Shown: positions 1 to 9,203, numbered from the stretch's first letter. The stretch is 41,268 nucleotides of DNA from Nostoc sp. T09 (GCF_002154695.1 NZ_MTAV01000041.1:1-41268); one strand, 5' to 3'. Translations and numbers: made by a program. Notes: generated by a model from the letters alone, not told the origin.

Positions 1-179
1 AGCGAGACTGCAAGACCAGTCACCCAACTACTAGTGTTAAAGGCTTTTGATAAAGCTACAACTGCGCCGTTAATTACAGCCGTGTCAAAACCGAACAAAA
101 AGCCACCCAGCGCAGCCGCACCAGCAATCAAGATCACATAATACGTGTTTGCTTTCCGACGAGTAGTAGTGGAGGTCAT
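1..179 (-). CDS. MFS sugar porter (GlcP/XylE-like), N-terminal part only
   Basis: The reverse complement from ATG at 179 gives about 59 residues running off the left edge. After a short basic N-terminus (TSTTTRRKAN) comes a first membrane helix with the sugar-porter signature GGFLFGFDTAVINGA, typical of proton-coupled sugar symporters (glucose permease GlcP, XylE, inositol transporter IolT). It would work in the inner membrane. It lies on the same strand as the porin, ABC transporter and inositol oxygenase genes that follow, so it probably belongs to the same sugar-uptake region. GlcP genes next to oprB and a fructose-type ABC transporter are known in Nostoc. The exact sugar cannot be told from this fragment. 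Confidence 0.8.
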   Translation of the reverse strand, partial: MTSTTTRRKANTYYVILIAGAAALGGFLFGFDTAVINGAVVALSKAFNTSSWVTGLAVS

Positions 180-292
180 AGTTATATTTCGTAGATATTA
201 AGTGAGAAGTATTTGCCAAATTGAGTTATTCGCGTAATCACTTTTTTAGAACCCTCGATTGGCTGACAAAACTGTTGTGTTGAAAAGCAGAT

Positions 293-1915
293 TTAGAAAT
301 CAAAGGTAGTACGCAGTACACCGACATACTGAGTATCGTTGTTGCTGTTGTTCTCTGGATTGAGAATTACCCAGAAACCAGGAGTCACCGAGATGTTATC
401 GTTGACTCGCAAGCGATAAAAAGCTTCGATGTGGTAAGCATTGTCATTCTCTTGACGGACATCACTGTTAGTAACATGAGGTGGAATACCAACGAGAATT
501 CCCGGAAGGTTGCCTCTACCCCCAAAATCTGGAAAGGAGAGACCAACTGCCCCAAACCAAGCATTAGCAGTGTTACCACTATTGACCAATAGAGAATCTG
601 TTCCACCCCTGCCATTAGAAACATCACTCAAACCAGAACTCTCGGCAGTTGCCCAAATATATCCACCCCAAGCATGGATTTGGAAGTTAGGGGAAAAGCG
701 ATAGTATCCCTGGACACCGACGATGTCGTTGGAAGTAGCAATGCGGTTACCAAAGGGAGCGATTGACAAGGCGCTGCCCCTGCCGCCTGTGATATCAACA
801 GTGCCAGCAGGGTTATATCCATGAGAGTAGGCGACACCAATTGCTGCTTGGTTGCCGTGATAGACTAGATGGGCCAGAGCGTTGTAACCACCATCAAATA
901 AGCCATTTTTCGGAGTTGGGTTATTGGGACTGTTTGCTAAATAGCCTAAGGTCAAAACCAAGTCTTTGCTGATATTCCAGTTAACCGCGCCACCGCCGCC
1001 ACCGCGCTCGAACAGAAGACTGTTTTTACCAAATAGTGAGGGAATCCCATTGCCATCATCGGCAATTGTGGCAGGAGTTACGTTCTCTGTGATGTCGTTG
1101 TAGCCAATACCCACCGGACCGACCACGAAGGAGAGGGAATCACTAACTGGAAAGTAGTAACGGATGTGGGGCACAATTAGTGTATTGTTGCTGTCGTTAT
1201 CGAAATTCAGGCGCGTCATTCCTGTGCCAGTGGCTGCGGCAATCCGGCTAGTGCCATCAGGATTGGTAAAGTTACCAAACTCCAGGCGGACTCGCAACAT
1301 GTCTTTGCCTGTAAAGCTGCTTTCTAACTGGAGACGACCGCGAGTTGCAAAGAAGACGTTGGATTCATCGCGATCGCCTCCAACTCTGTTACCAAAGGTA
1401 TCGCTAACAGCAGTAATAATTTGGGCATTTAATTTAGTGGTAGTAGAAAACTGTTGTTGCTCGAGTGTGGCTGTGCGTGCCTCTAACACATCCACCCGCC
1501 CACGTAGGGTTGTTAATTCGGCGGCAAATTCTTGCTGCAACTGTTGCAATGTTGCTAAGTCTTGCTTATTGACTAGCTCGCTAGTACTGGTAGTAATTAG
1601 CTCACCAATCCGATTCAAGCAGGCATTCAAACCTGCGGCAAATTCATAGCGAGTTAGGGCACGGTTGCCGCGGTAGGTGCCATTGGGATAACCTGCAATA
1701 CAGCCGTAGCGTTCTACCAGCGATTGCAGTGCTTGGAATGCCCAATCGTTTGGTTGTACATCTGATAGCTGAGATACAGAATTTACCTGTTCCTGAATGC
1801 TGCCATTATTATCTGCTGCATCAGCAATTTTCAAATTATTGTTTGAGGGTATTGCCCAGGCTGCTGGGCATAACAAAAATAAGAGTGGAAAACTGTACAA
1901 AAAATTTTTTAGCAT
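293..1915 (-). CDS. Carbohydrate-selective porin, OprB family, with SLH domain
   Basis: Outer-membrane beta-barrel porin for sugar or solute entry. I place the start at ATG 1915 because it opens directly into a signal peptide (MLKNFLYSFPLLFLLCPAAWA); an upstream ATG at 1984 would add 23 residues before it. In order: signal peptide; an SLH domain at about residues 50-110 (DVQPNDWAFQALQSL, then YPNGTYRGNRALTRYEFAAG), which binds peptidoglycan-linked polymer in cyanobacterial porins; a coiled coil (LRGRVDVLEARTATLEQQQ); then a Gly/Asn-rich barrel ending in Phe (TTFDF), the usual outer-membrane C-terminal signal. The 540-residue length fits the family. It lies between the MFS and ABC sugar transporter genes on the same strand, which supports a role in sugar permeation. 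Confidence 0.93.
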   Translation of the reverse strand: MLKNFLYSFPLLFLLCPAAWAIPSNNNLKIADAADNNGSIQEQVNSVSQLSDVQPNDWAFQALQSLVERYGCIAGYPNGTYRGNRALTRYEFAAGLNACLNRIGELITTSTSELVNKQDLATLQQLQQEFAAELTTLRGRVDVLEARTATLEQQQFSTTTKLNAQIITAVSDTFGNRVGGDRDESNVFFATRGRLQLESSFTGKDMLRVRLEFGNFTNPDGTSRIAAATGTGMTRLNFDNDSNNTLIVPHIRYYFPVSDSLSFVVGPVGIGYNDITENVTPATIADDGNGIPSLFGKNSLLFERGGGGGAVNWNISKDLVLTLGYLANSPNNPTPKNGLFDGGYNALAHLVYHGNQAAIGVAYSHGYNPAGTVDITGGRGSALSIAPFGNRIATSNDIVGVQGYYRFSPNFQIHAWGGYIWATAESSGLSDVSNGRGGTDSLLVNSGNTANAWFGAVGLSFPDFGGRGNLPGILVGIPPHVTNSDVRQENDNAYHIEAFYRLRVNDNISVTPGFWVILNPENNSNNDTQYVGVLRTTFDF

Positions 1916-2013
1916 GATATTAAACGAGATACTTGTAAAAACCTGTATCGTTGGTCTAAACTTCACCCGTTCGCTGTTCGGCATCCGCCCTTAACGTTGC
2001 GCAAGGCTAGCCG

Positions 2014-2033
2014 TTCCCGTATCCCTACGGGAA
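2014..2033. repeat. Small perfect hairpin in porin upstream region
   Basis: TTCCCGTA, loop TCCC, TACGGGAA: an 8-bp perfect stem with a tetraloop. It sits beside GGCTAGCC-containing sequence that recurs near 39030, so it looks like part of a dispersed Nostoc-type intergenic repeat. There is no T-run, so it is not a typical terminator. Confidence 0.5.
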
Positions 2034-2180
2034 AGCACACATAACAGAAAGGTTAACGCTCCCGCAGGGTAGGGTAAAAGGTAATGCAGAGAGATAATCC
2101 CGAACCCCTAAATTTATTAATGGAAAAGAAAAAAATATTCTTAGGGAATGCGCTCCAGCAAGATAGCTATGACCTAAATC

Positions 2181-2339
2181 AGTACAGTTTTGCAACGACT
2201 GAGGCGGTTAATTGAAACTGTGATAGGATACCGTGTAGAGCGCTTTAATAGTCAGCCATTAGCTCATATTGTTTGTCAGGAGCTTAATCTTCACATTAGA
2301 GTACCATTAAAATTTGATGGACTTGTAACAGAAGATTAA
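2181..2339 (+). pseudogene. Probable C-terminal remnant of a transposase
   Basis: A 52-codon open stretch without its own start codon or ribosome site encodes LRRLIETVIGYRVERFN and ends in PLKFDGLVTED and a stop. The Arg-Arg-Leu-Ile-Glu-Thr-Val motif followed by an ERFN-type segment resembles the last part of the DDE domain of cyanobacterial insertion-sequence transposases, and the ending resembles their usual tail. The middle is not convincing and no terminal inverted repeats were found, so this is a decayed fragment at best. It separates the ABC transporter from the porin, and its strand is opposite to both. Confidence 0.4.
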
Positions 2340-2369
2340 GCTGCATATCGCCTTAAATCTTTTGATTTT

Positions 2370-3365
2370 TCATCTGGTACGTCTGCGGAGGCGATCGATC
2401 ATTACCGCCAAGATAATTACTAGTCCCTTGACGACTAGTTGCCAGAAGAAAGATAGGTTTAACAGGGTTAAACCATTGTTGAGAATAGCAATAATCAATG
2501 CGCCTAGTAGGGTACCACCAATAGTACCAATACCACCTGTAAAGCTGGTGCCACCAAGAATTACAGCAGCGATCGCATCCAACTCGTAACCTTGACCCAA
2601 TAAGCCACTAGCACTATATAAACGGCTAGCACTCATGATTCCTGCCAAACCTGCCAGTAATCCACTGACGCCATAGACAAAAAGCAAGACGCGATTGACT
2701 TTGATACCAGTTAAGCGTGCTGCCCGTTCGTTACCTCCAACTGCATATATCTGCACTCCTAAAACAGTTTGTCGCAGGATGAACCAACTAACTGCGACAG
2801 CAAGTAGGGCAATGACTACTAACCAGGGAATGGGTCCCAAATAACTATTACCTACCCAAGCAAAATTGATATCACGGTTAATAACTGTTGTCCCCTTGGC
2901 GATCAAATAGGCAACACCCCGCAAGGCGGTAAGTGAACCGAGGGTAACAATAAAGGGTGGCACATCCAAAAAGGTGATTAAAGCGCCGTTCACTAAGCCC
3001 AAAACCAATCCTGTCAGCAGCCCAGCCAGCACAGCCGCCCAGCCCAAACCTGGAACCAAGGATACTATCAGTGTAGCTACGGCAGAAACAGCCAATATTG
3101 ACCCAACTGAAAGGTCAATACCACCGGTGAGGATGACAAACGTCATTCCTGTCGCTAGCACAATATTGATTGATGCCTGCCGTAATATATTGACGGCGTT
3201 ACCAGCTGAGAGAAAGCTGGGGGACAAAAACGAAAACAAGATGCAGATCAGTACCAGAATCGGCAGAATACCTGCAACCTGGATAAGATTGTTGATTGAT
3301 TGACGCTGGCGCGACACGGGTTGCGTGCCTGGTCTATTTTTGGCAGGTCTTACAGTTTGACTCAT
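2370..3365 (-). CDS. CUT2-family sugar ABC transporter permease (RbsC/FrtC-like)
   Basis: Inner-membrane permease of a ribose/fructose/inositol-type ABC importer. The 331 residues hold a basic N-terminus, then about 8-10 hydrophobic helices with the family signatures [18 protein letters not shown], the [16 protein letters not shown] segment, and the C-terminal [24 protein letters not shown]. Length and motifs match RbsC. Its ATG overlaps the stop of the ATPase gene by 4 nt (ATGA), so the two are translationally coupled. In Anabaena variabilis a transporter of this family (FrtABC) imports fructose, and in other bacteria relatives import ribose, galactose or myo-inositol. The sequence alone does not settle the substrate. 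Confidence 0.93.
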   Translation of the reverse strand: MSQTVRPAKNRPGTQPVSRQRQSINNLIQVAGILPILVLICILFSFLSPSFLSAGNAVNILRQASINIVLATGMTFVILTGGIDLSVGSILAVSAVATLIVSLVPGLGWAAVLAGLLTGLVLGLVNGALITFLDVPPFIVTLGSLTALRGVAYLIAKGTTVINRDINFAWVGNSYLGPIPWLVVIALLAVAVSWFILRQTVLGVQIYAVGGNERAARLTGIKVNRVLLFVYGVSGLLAGLAGIMSASRLYSASGLLGQGYELDAIAAVILGGTSFTGGIGTIGGTLLGALIIAILNNGLTLLNLSFFWQLVVKGLVIILAVMIDRLRRRTR

Positions 3366-4915
3366 GATCTTACTACCTCCCCTGCTCCTGTGGCATAGTG
3401 CATAATATTTTCTTGGGTAATTTCTTTGCCAAGGCTGCCGTCTAGTTCGCCTACCAGCTGCCCTTCTCGCATCACTAAGACGCGATCGCTCATGCCGACA
3501 ATCTCCGGTAGTTCGCTGGAAACCATCAAAATCGCAATCCCATGTGCTGCCAGTTCGCTCATAATCCGGTAAATTTCGCTTTTGGCACCAATATCTACAC
3601 CGCGTGTCGGCTCATCGAGCATCAATACTTTCGGTTTAATGGCTAGCCAGCGCGCCAGCAGCAGCTTTTGCTGATTACCACCGGAAAGATCCACGGCTCT
3701 AATTTCCAGGTTGGCAAGCCGGATATGAAAGTTTTCTACCGCTTCCGTGGCAATCTGATTGACTGAACCCCAGTTAACAACACCAGCCTTTGCATCCTGC
3801 TTGAGCCTGTTGAGAGCAATATTCTTCCGGGAACTCATCTCCAGAAACAAACCTTGGTCTTTGCGGTCTTCTGGGACATAGCCTATGCCGGCAGCAATGG
3901 CATCACTAGGACTATTAATATTTAGTCTTTTGCCATCTAGAAATACTTCACCACTTACCTTGCGGTCAGCACCAAAAATTAGCCGGGATAGTTCAGTGCG
4001 TCCTGCACCAACCAGCCCGGATAGACCGAGAATCTCGCCAGCATGAATTACAAAACTAGCCGGCTCAATCTTGCGGCCGTCACTCATATTTCTAACTTCC
4101 AGCACCACTGGCCCAAAATTTGTTCGCCGCTGATGTTCGTAAAAATCCTGCATAGGACGACCGACCATCATTTGTACCAATCGCTGGGCAGAAATTTCCT
4201 CTCGTGTCAGACTGCCAACGTATTGACCATCACGCAGCACGCTAATGCGGTTCGCCAAGGCATAAACTTCTTCCATGCGGTGGCTGATATAGATAATGGC
4301 AATGCCGTCATTTCGCAGTTTGCGAATTACCTCAAACAAACGCTCAGTCTCGCGGTCAGATAGTGCAGCTGTTGGCTCATCCATCACCAAGATGCGTCTT
4401 TTATCTTTCAGGGCCCTGGCAATTTCTACCTGCTGCTGTTCGGCAATTGAGAGAGTACCGACTATATCAGTGATCGCAAAACTAGCACCGAGGCTTTGCA
4501 GCACTTGCCGTGCTTCTTCTTCCATGCCTTGGCGATCTAAAAACTGACCTCTGCGTAACTCGCTACCCATAAACATATTTTCGGTAACGGTTAAATTGGG
4601 TGCAACATTCAGTTCTTGATAGATGAGATTAATACCCGCCTGTCGCGCTGTCGCTGGATCGGTAATTTTCACGGGGTTACCATTGATGCGAATCTCGCCT
4701 TCATCAGCGATGTAAGCCCCAGCCAGGATTTTCATCAATGTGCTTTTGCCTGCTCCGTTCTCGCCCATAAGAGCGTGAACTTCTCCCGGATAAATCGTGA
4801 GATTGACATTTTGCAGAGCAGGTACACCATGAAATCGTTTTGTAATCCCTTGCATTTCTAATACAGGGGTGACAGTTGGCGCATCAGGAAAAGAAGTTTC
4901 AGTACTTATTGTCAT
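3362..4915 (-). CDS. CUT2-family sugar ABC transporter ATPase, two nucleotide-binding domains (RbsA/FrtB-like)
   Basis: Tandem ATPase that drives the permease. I chose ATG 4915 because AGGA lies 8 nt upstream and the protein then opens with MTISTETS; an in-frame ATG at 4975 would add a low-complexity Met/Pro-rich leader encoded by an intergenic repeat. First domain: Walker [10 protein letters not shown], signature [12 protein letters not shown], Walker [12 protein letters not shown]. Second domain: degenerate Walker [10 protein letters not shown] (no lysine), complete signature [15 protein letters not shown], Walker [13 protein letters not shown]. The asymmetric second site is normal for RbsA proteins. 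Length (517 aa) is typical. It is followed by the permease gene with a 4-nt overlap and preceded by two substrate-binding protein genes. Confidence 0.94.
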   Translation of the reverse strand: MTISTETSFPDAPTVTPVLEMQGITKRFHGVPALQNVNLTIYPGEVHALMGENGAGKSTLMKILAGAYIADEGEIRINGNPVKITDPATARQAGINLIYQELNVAPNLTVTENMFMGSELRRGQFLDRQGMEEEARQVLQSLGASFAITDIVGTLSIAEQQQVEIARALKDKRRILVMDEPTAALSDRETERLFEVIRKLRNDGIAIIYISHRMEEVYALANRISVLRDGQYVGSLTREEISAQRLVQMMVGRPMQDFYEHQRRTNFGPVVLEVRNMSDGRKIEPASFVIHAGEILGLSGLVGAGRTELSRLIFGADRKVSGEVFLDGKRLNINSPSDAIAAGIGYVPEDRKDQGLFLEMSSRKNIALNRLKQDAKAGVVNWGSVNQIATEAVENFHIRLANLEIRAVDLSGGNQQKLLLARWLAIKPKVLMLDEPTRGVDIGAKSEIYRIMSELAAHGIAILMVSSELPEIVGMSDRVLVMREGQLVGELDGSLGKEITQENIMHYATGAGEVVRS

Positions 4916-4942
4916 GAACACATCCTGTAAAAACAATATTGG

Positions 4943-4970
4943 GGCATAGGGCATTGGGCATGGGGCATAG
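4943..4970. repeat. Heptameric tandem repeat (GGCATNG)4
   Basis: Four head-to-tail 7-bp units: GGCATAG, GGCATTG, GGCATGG, GGCATAG, between the ATPase gene and the first binding-protein gene. Such short tandemly repeated heptamers are common between genes in heterocystous cyanobacteria. A related set lies just after glyA (36344). Confidence 0.8.
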
Positions 4971-5019
4971 TTCACAATTCTCCTTGTTCCCTCTCATCTC
5001 CCTTCCAATGCCCAATTCC

Positions 5020-6054
5020 TTACCAGCCTTTTTCTGTAGCAACGTTATCTTTTGTGATCAACTTGACTGGAATCAGAATGGTAGGACTACTTGGCTTTTT
5101 CCCATGCAAGATGTCGTTACCAACCTCAACTGCTTTTGCTGCCATCCCACGGGGATTTTGCGTAGCAGTTGCCGCATATATACCATCTTTGTTGGCGATC
5201 GCTTTGATTGCTTCAGGCGCACCATCGACCCCAACAATAAAGAACTCTTTACGTTGTGCTTGGTTAGCTGCTAGTTCTGCTCCTACCCCACTCGGATCGT
5301 TGATGGCAAAAACAGCATCTATTTTCGGAAAGGTTGTTAGCAAGTCAGTCATAACTCTGAGTCCGCCATCCCGACTGCCTTCTGCATTCTGGTTTTGAGA
5401 AAGTATTTTTATCCCAGGATATTTCGCCAATACATTCTGGCAGCCATTAACTCGCTGAATTACTGATTCCACCTGAGGTCCATTGACGATTACTACATTT
5501 CCTTGGCCTTTGAGTCGGTCAGCAATATATTTACAAGCAACCTCTCCAGCTTGCGCATTATTAGTAGTAACGGTGGCGTCTACTCCTTCTGCACCTGTAT
5601 CTACTGCAACTATGATTCTACCGGCTTGCTTGGCTTTATCTACTGCTGGCTTAATACCAGTTTTATCAGCAGCATTCAGGATAATTACGTCGGTGTTGGA
5701 AGCAGTAAAGTTTTCAATTTGGTTGGCTTGTTGGTTGAGGTCATAGGCACTGGAAACCACACTAACTTTCACATTATTACCGCCAATTCTCTTGGCTTCT
5801 GCCTTAATTTCGTCCCCCATCAGGACGAAAAAGGGGTTACTGAGATCGCCAGCCGTGAAGGCTACCGAACGTAATTTTTTATCACCAGTGGCAGTATTAG
5901 TCTGGGCGCTAGTATTGCTTGCAGTGTTAGTGGCGGTGTTGGTATCAGTGTTACTAGCACTGTTGCCATTCTGAGCGCCATTTGAGCAACCAATAACAGT
6001 ACCGCTGAGAATGCCTAATATGCTAGCTGCGATCGCAATCTTTTTCACTTTCAT
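5020..6054 (-). CDS. Sugar-binding lipoprotein of CUT2 ABC transporter, copy 1 (RbsB/FrtA-like)
   Basis: Periplasmic substrate-binding protein (Peripla_BP_4 family), 344 residues. It begins with a lipoprotein signal peptide whose lipobox LSGTVIGC puts the lipid-bearing Cys near residue 23, followed by an Asn/Thr/Ser linker. The mature part has the family landmarks GDLSNPFFVLMGDEIKAEAK, DVIILNAADKTGIKPAVDKA, the hinge AVDTGAEG, the INDPSGVGAELAA stretch and VGVDGAPEAIKAI. AGGA precedes the ATG by about 7 nt. It is a close paralogue of the gene just upstream (6150-7169), with long identical blocks such as GGLRVMTDLLTTFPKIDAVF. It is transcribed towards the ATPase and permease genes. Family is certain; ligand is not. 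Confidence 0.92.
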   Translation of the reverse strand: MKVKKIAIAASILGILSGTVIGCSNGAQNGNSASNTDTNTATNTASNTSAQTNTATGDKKLRSVAFTAGDLSNPFFVLMGDEIKAEAKRIGGNNVKVSVVSSAYDLNQQANQIENFTASNTDVIILNAADKTGIKPAVDKAKQAGRIIVAVDTGAEGVDATVTTNNAQAGEVACKYIADRLKGQGNVVIVNGPQVESVIQRVNGCQNVLAKYPGIKILSQNQNAEGSRDGGLRVMTDLLTTFPKIDAVFAINDPSGVGAELAANQAQRKEFFIVGVDGAPEAIKAIANKDGIYAATATQNPRGMAAKAVEVGNDILHGKKPSSPTILIPVKLITKDNVATEKGW

Positions 6055-6149
6055 ATATTTCCTATTTAAAAAATCTCTGAGTCAAGAATCAAGGGTCAAT
6101 AGGTAGTGAGCATTAGTAAGAGCTCTTTCTCCCTTGTCCGCTTCAAGAA

Positions 6150-7169
6150 CTACCAGCCTTTGTAACTGCTGAGGTTCTCTCGGGTAACTAACTTGACTGG
6201 AACCAAAATGTTGGAATTACTAAGTTTTTTGCCTTGGATGACATCGTTACCAACCTGAACCGCTTGTTCAGCCATCCCTGCTGGATTTTGAGCAGCAGTT
6301 GCAGCAAACAGACCATCTTTGTCTTCCATTGCTTTGGTTGCATCTGGCGAACCGTCAACCCCAACAATAAAAAATTCTTTGCGTCTTGCTTGCTTGGCTG
6401 CTAAATCTGCTCCTACCCCACTTTGATCGTTAGTGGCAAAAACAGCATCAATCTTAGGAAAGGTTGTGAGCAAGTCTGTCATGACTCGGAGTCCGCCATC
6501 TCTTGTTCCTTCTGCATTCTGGTCTTTAGAGAGGATTTTTATCCCAGGATATTTAGACAATGAAGTCATACAGCCTTCAACTCGCTGGACGATGGAATCC
6601 ATCTGCGTACCGTTGAGGATGACTACGTTACCTTGTCCTTTGAGGCGATCGCCTATATATTTGCAAGCAATCTCTCCAGCTTGGGTATTGTTAGAGCTAA
6701 TCATCGCATCGACATCTGCATCAACGGCTGAATCTACCGCAATCACAACCCTACCTGCTTGTCTGGCATTGTCAATTGCCGGTTTGACTCCTTTTTTGTC
6801 AACAGCGCTGAGGATAATTAGGTCAGTATTCGCAGCGGTGAAATTTTCGATTTGGTTAGTTTGTTGATTGAGGTCAAAGCCACTGGAAACCGCATTAACT
6901 CTGACATTGCCGATTTTCTTGGCTTGTCTCTCAGCGCCTTTCTGCACTGCTACATAGAAGGGATTACCTAAGTCGCCAAGGCTAACACCTACTGTTCGCA
7001 ATTTGCCATTCTGATTACTAGCTTTAGTCTGGGCACTAGTGTTGATAGCAGTATTGTTATCAGTGTTAGCAGCACTGTTGTCATTGGGAGAGCTATTTGT
7101 GCAACCAACAACAGTACCACTGAGTAAACCTAAGATGCTAACTGCGATTGCAATTCTCTTCATATTCAT
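6150..7169 (-). CDS. Sugar-binding lipoprotein of CUT2 ABC transporter, copy 2 (RbsB/FrtA-like)
   Basis: Second periplasmic binding protein, 339 residues, first gene of the transporter set. Lipobox LSGTVVGC, short Asn/Thr/Ser linker, then the same fold landmarks as its neighbour: GDLGNPFYVAVQKGAERQAK, DLIILSAVDKKGVKPAIDNA, AVDSAVDADVDA, TNDQSGVGADLAA, VGVDGSPDATKAM. Differences fall in expected pocket or hinge positions: NPFY versus NPFF, the AVD hinge, and TNDQSG versus INDPSG. The two copies may therefore differ in ligand or affinity. A second ATG two codons in (7163) is an alternative start; neither has a clear Shine-Dalgarno. The 95-bp gap to copy 1 has no obvious terminator, so co-transcription is likely. 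Confidence 0.92.
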   Translation of the reverse strand: MNMKRIAIAVSILGLLSGTVVGCTNSSPNDNSAANTDNNTAINTSAQTKASNQNGKLRTVGVSLGDLGNPFYVAVQKGAERQAKKIGNVRVNAVSSGFDLNQQTNQIENFTAANTDLIILSAVDKKGVKPAIDNARQAGRVVIAVDSAVDADVDAMISSNNTQAGEIACKYIGDRLKGQGNVVILNGTQMDSIVQRVEGCMTSLSKYPGIKILSKDQNAEGTRDGGLRVMTDLLTTFPKIDAVFATNDQSGVGADLAAKQARRKEFFIVGVDGSPDATKAMEDKDGLFAATAAQNPAGMAEQAVQVGNDVIQGKKLSNSNILVPVKLVTRENLSSYKGW

Positions 7170-8133
7170 CTGTATCTAACAACGAATTTTATTTCAGGAA
7201 GGTCAGCAGCAGATAAATCTGCAATGTCATCCCACTATGAACTAGGACTGAAGTTTTCAGACCTAAGTTAGTGACACTGATAGCTTTTGCCAGTTCAACT
7301 CCTCTCAAACCGTGCTCTAATGCGATTGGAGTTATAGCTACAGTTCCACTAAATTAAATTTTTTGCTTTTTAAAGGAAAACGATGTTCGCTAAACTACTT
7401 TAAATATTTACACCATTGTTTGTAAAACTTATTTAAAAGTAGGTGAATGAAAACAAGTTTCTCTTCGTTTATTCTGTAGTTAATCTCAAAATAAACTTTT
7501 TCTCAAAACACCGTTTATTACTAAAGGAATAATAGTTATTCCCTTTTTCTAGTTCTAGAGAAGTATTGGAGATAAATAAGCGGATTTAAGGTTATTTATC
7601 AGTTTAACCAAATTAACAGCTACAGATTAAAGCATATTCATAAAAATTAACAGCATTGTAGAGAAAGATTTGATTTGTGATCTAGATTTTGCCAACTAAG
7701 CTGTTGTACAATAACAATCCCCAACAGCAAACATAAAGCACAAGGGGCGGGCATTTGACTTAATAAAATGTAGTACATTACTCTGCCAGAAAATCCTTCT
7801 GCATTGTTTGCCAAGTAAACTTAGTTTTTATCGCTATTACAAACGTAATTTAATACAAAAATTGACTATTTTCTTCTATCTAACGTAGTAGAATAGCAAT
7901 AAAAATCTTTTTTAATTGGTTGTTTTTCAAGAAAATCTGCACGCTCATTGTATATTTACACTGATACTAATTCGGTGCCAAATTTAGGAAAATAGACCAC
8001 CTAATTTCAGCCTGCTCAATAATTTTTGCGCATGATTAGCAGCAGAAATCATCTTAATCTCAACAAGCTCTATTAGATATGATGTATGTGTGTGCAGTAT
8101 TATTTCATCCCGATCTTTGCCTCTATTAGAGCT
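7170..8133. other. Long AT-rich intergenic region upstream of the sugar transporter genes
   Basis: Almost 1 kb with no supportable gene on either strand. It lies upstream of the binding-protein gene (reading left) and downstream of the inositol oxygenase gene. It must hold the promoter of the transporter genes unless the oxygenase transcript reads through. I see no copy of the CACACGTGTG palindrome found upstream of the oxygenase gene. Confidence 0.6.
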
Positions 8134-9027
8134 TTAGAATTTAATTGTTGCAGGTAAATATTTAGCCACTAAATCTTCATAGTATGGCTTGAGTTGTTGC
8201 CAATCTGGAGGATTGGGATTTTTTGAATACAAATCGTAGGGATTGAATAGTTTTACCCACTTAAACATTTCGCGATCGCGTTCATCCATCAAATGTTCGT
8301 AGGCATTTTCTCGATGTTGAGGATAAAATGAGTGATAGCGAAGAATGTACAATGCTGGTTCAGGCAAATAGGATTTCATGATGCGATAAAAATACTCATC
8401 ATGTCCCCATGACATATGTACATTACTCAATCCACAATTCGGCTGATAAACACCATATTTAGTATTATATTTTGGGTTATTGTAATCAGGATTCTCTTGA
8501 AAAAATTCCGAAAAAACAATTTTATTAGAGAATGCACAACCTACAGGATAGGTATCACCTACAGTAGCCCATTGTGGCTCCCCAAACAAACAAAGCACCT
8601 TTCCCATATCATGAAAGAAGCCAGTAAGTACCATCCAGTCAGGATGACCATCAGCACGAATAGCTTCTGATGTTTGCAACAAGTGCTGTAATTGATCTAA
8701 ATCTGTATCCGGATCTGAATCATCTACCAATTGATTCAAAAATTCCAGTGCATTCCAAATTGACATTTCTGTCTTGTCAAACTTGGAAAACTCTTCTTGT
8801 TTTTTTAATACAAAGTCATAGGTTTGATTAATATGATTTAATCGATAAAACTCTTTGACTGTGTCTCTGGTAGTATTTTCGTAATTCCTGTACTCTGCGG
8901 TAGTTTTACCTTCTTGAACTATGCTGTCCGGATCGGGATAGCGATTAAGTACGTCTTCTTCCCATTCTTCTAGCGAATGCAAGGGATTGTTTTGAGCTTG
9001 CTCTATGGCATTTAGAGTTTGAGACAT
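8134..9027 (-). CDS. myo-Inositol oxygenase (MIOX)
   Basis: Non-haem di-iron oxygenase that cleaves myo-inositol with O2 to D-glucuronate. The 297-residue protein matches the animal/plant MIOX family over nearly its full length. The HD-domain ligands are all visible: H115 in QHLLQTSEAIR, H139 and D140 in FFHDMGK, H209 in SWGHDEY, H232 in RYHSFYP, D265 in LFNPYD. These correspond to the six known iron ligands of the mammalian enzyme. The segments VGDTYPVGC and KYGVYQPNCGLSNVHMSWG are highly characteristic. The start ATG at 9027 has only a weak ribosome site. Two identical palindromes lie 49-97 bp upstream, which suggests repressor control. The glucuronate product would feed uronate catabolism, for which no gene is present here. 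Confidence 0.95.
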   Translation of the reverse strand: MSQTLNAIEQAQNNPLHSLEEWEEDVLNRYPDPDSIVQEGKTTAEYRNYENTTRDTVKEFYRLNHINQTYDFVLKKQEEFSKFDKTEMSIWNALEFLNQLVDDSDPDTDLDQLQHLLQTSEAIRADGHPDWMVLTGFFHDMGKVLCLFGEPQWATVGDTYPVGCAFSNKIVFSEFFQENPDYNNPKYNTKYGVYQPNCGLSNVHMSWGHDEYFYRIMKSYLPEPALYILRYHSFYPQHRENAYEHLMDERDREMFKWVKLFNPYDLYSKNPNPPDWQQLKPYYEDLVAKYLPATIKF

Positions 9028-9075
9028 ATGTCTTCGTTTTCGATTTTGCGTTGTTAAATGGTTGTTTTATGCTTT

Positions 9076-9091
9076 ATGCACACGTGTGCAT
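9076..9091. promoter_or_regulatory. Palindromic operator 1 upstream of MIOX (ATGCACAC|GTGTGCAT)
   Basis: A perfect 16-bp palindrome, 49 bp upstream of the oxygenase start codon. Central CG and outer TGC...GCA arms fit the general form of LacI/GalR-family operators. A second copy of its inner 14 bp lies at 9111-9124, centre to centre 34 bp. The binding protein is not in this window. Confidence 0.75.
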
Positions 9092-9110
9092 TTGTTCATG
9101 TTTTTATTTT

Positions 9111-9124
9111 TGCACACGTGTGCA
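9111..9124. promoter_or_regulatory. Palindromic operator 2 upstream of MIOX (TGCACAC|GTGTGCA)
   Basis: A perfect 14-bp palindrome identical to the core of the site at 9076-9091. Two equal sites about three helical turns apart suggest cooperative binding of a dimeric or tetrameric repressor over the promoter. Divergent control of the gene starting at 9523 is less likely, because about 400 bp and a large palindrome lie between. Confidence 0.75.
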
Positions 9125-9203
9125 TGAAATGTGTATTAAGTTTCTTTGCAAATTAGTAACAGGTTAATGCTCAGCCAGTTTGGGCATTTTCAGTAGCGAC
9201 AAC

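Noticed and set aside
1164-1649. 161-codon plus-strand frame inside the porin gene
   Set aside because: Antisense shadow of the OprB coding sequence; the porin motifs on the minus strand are unambiguous.
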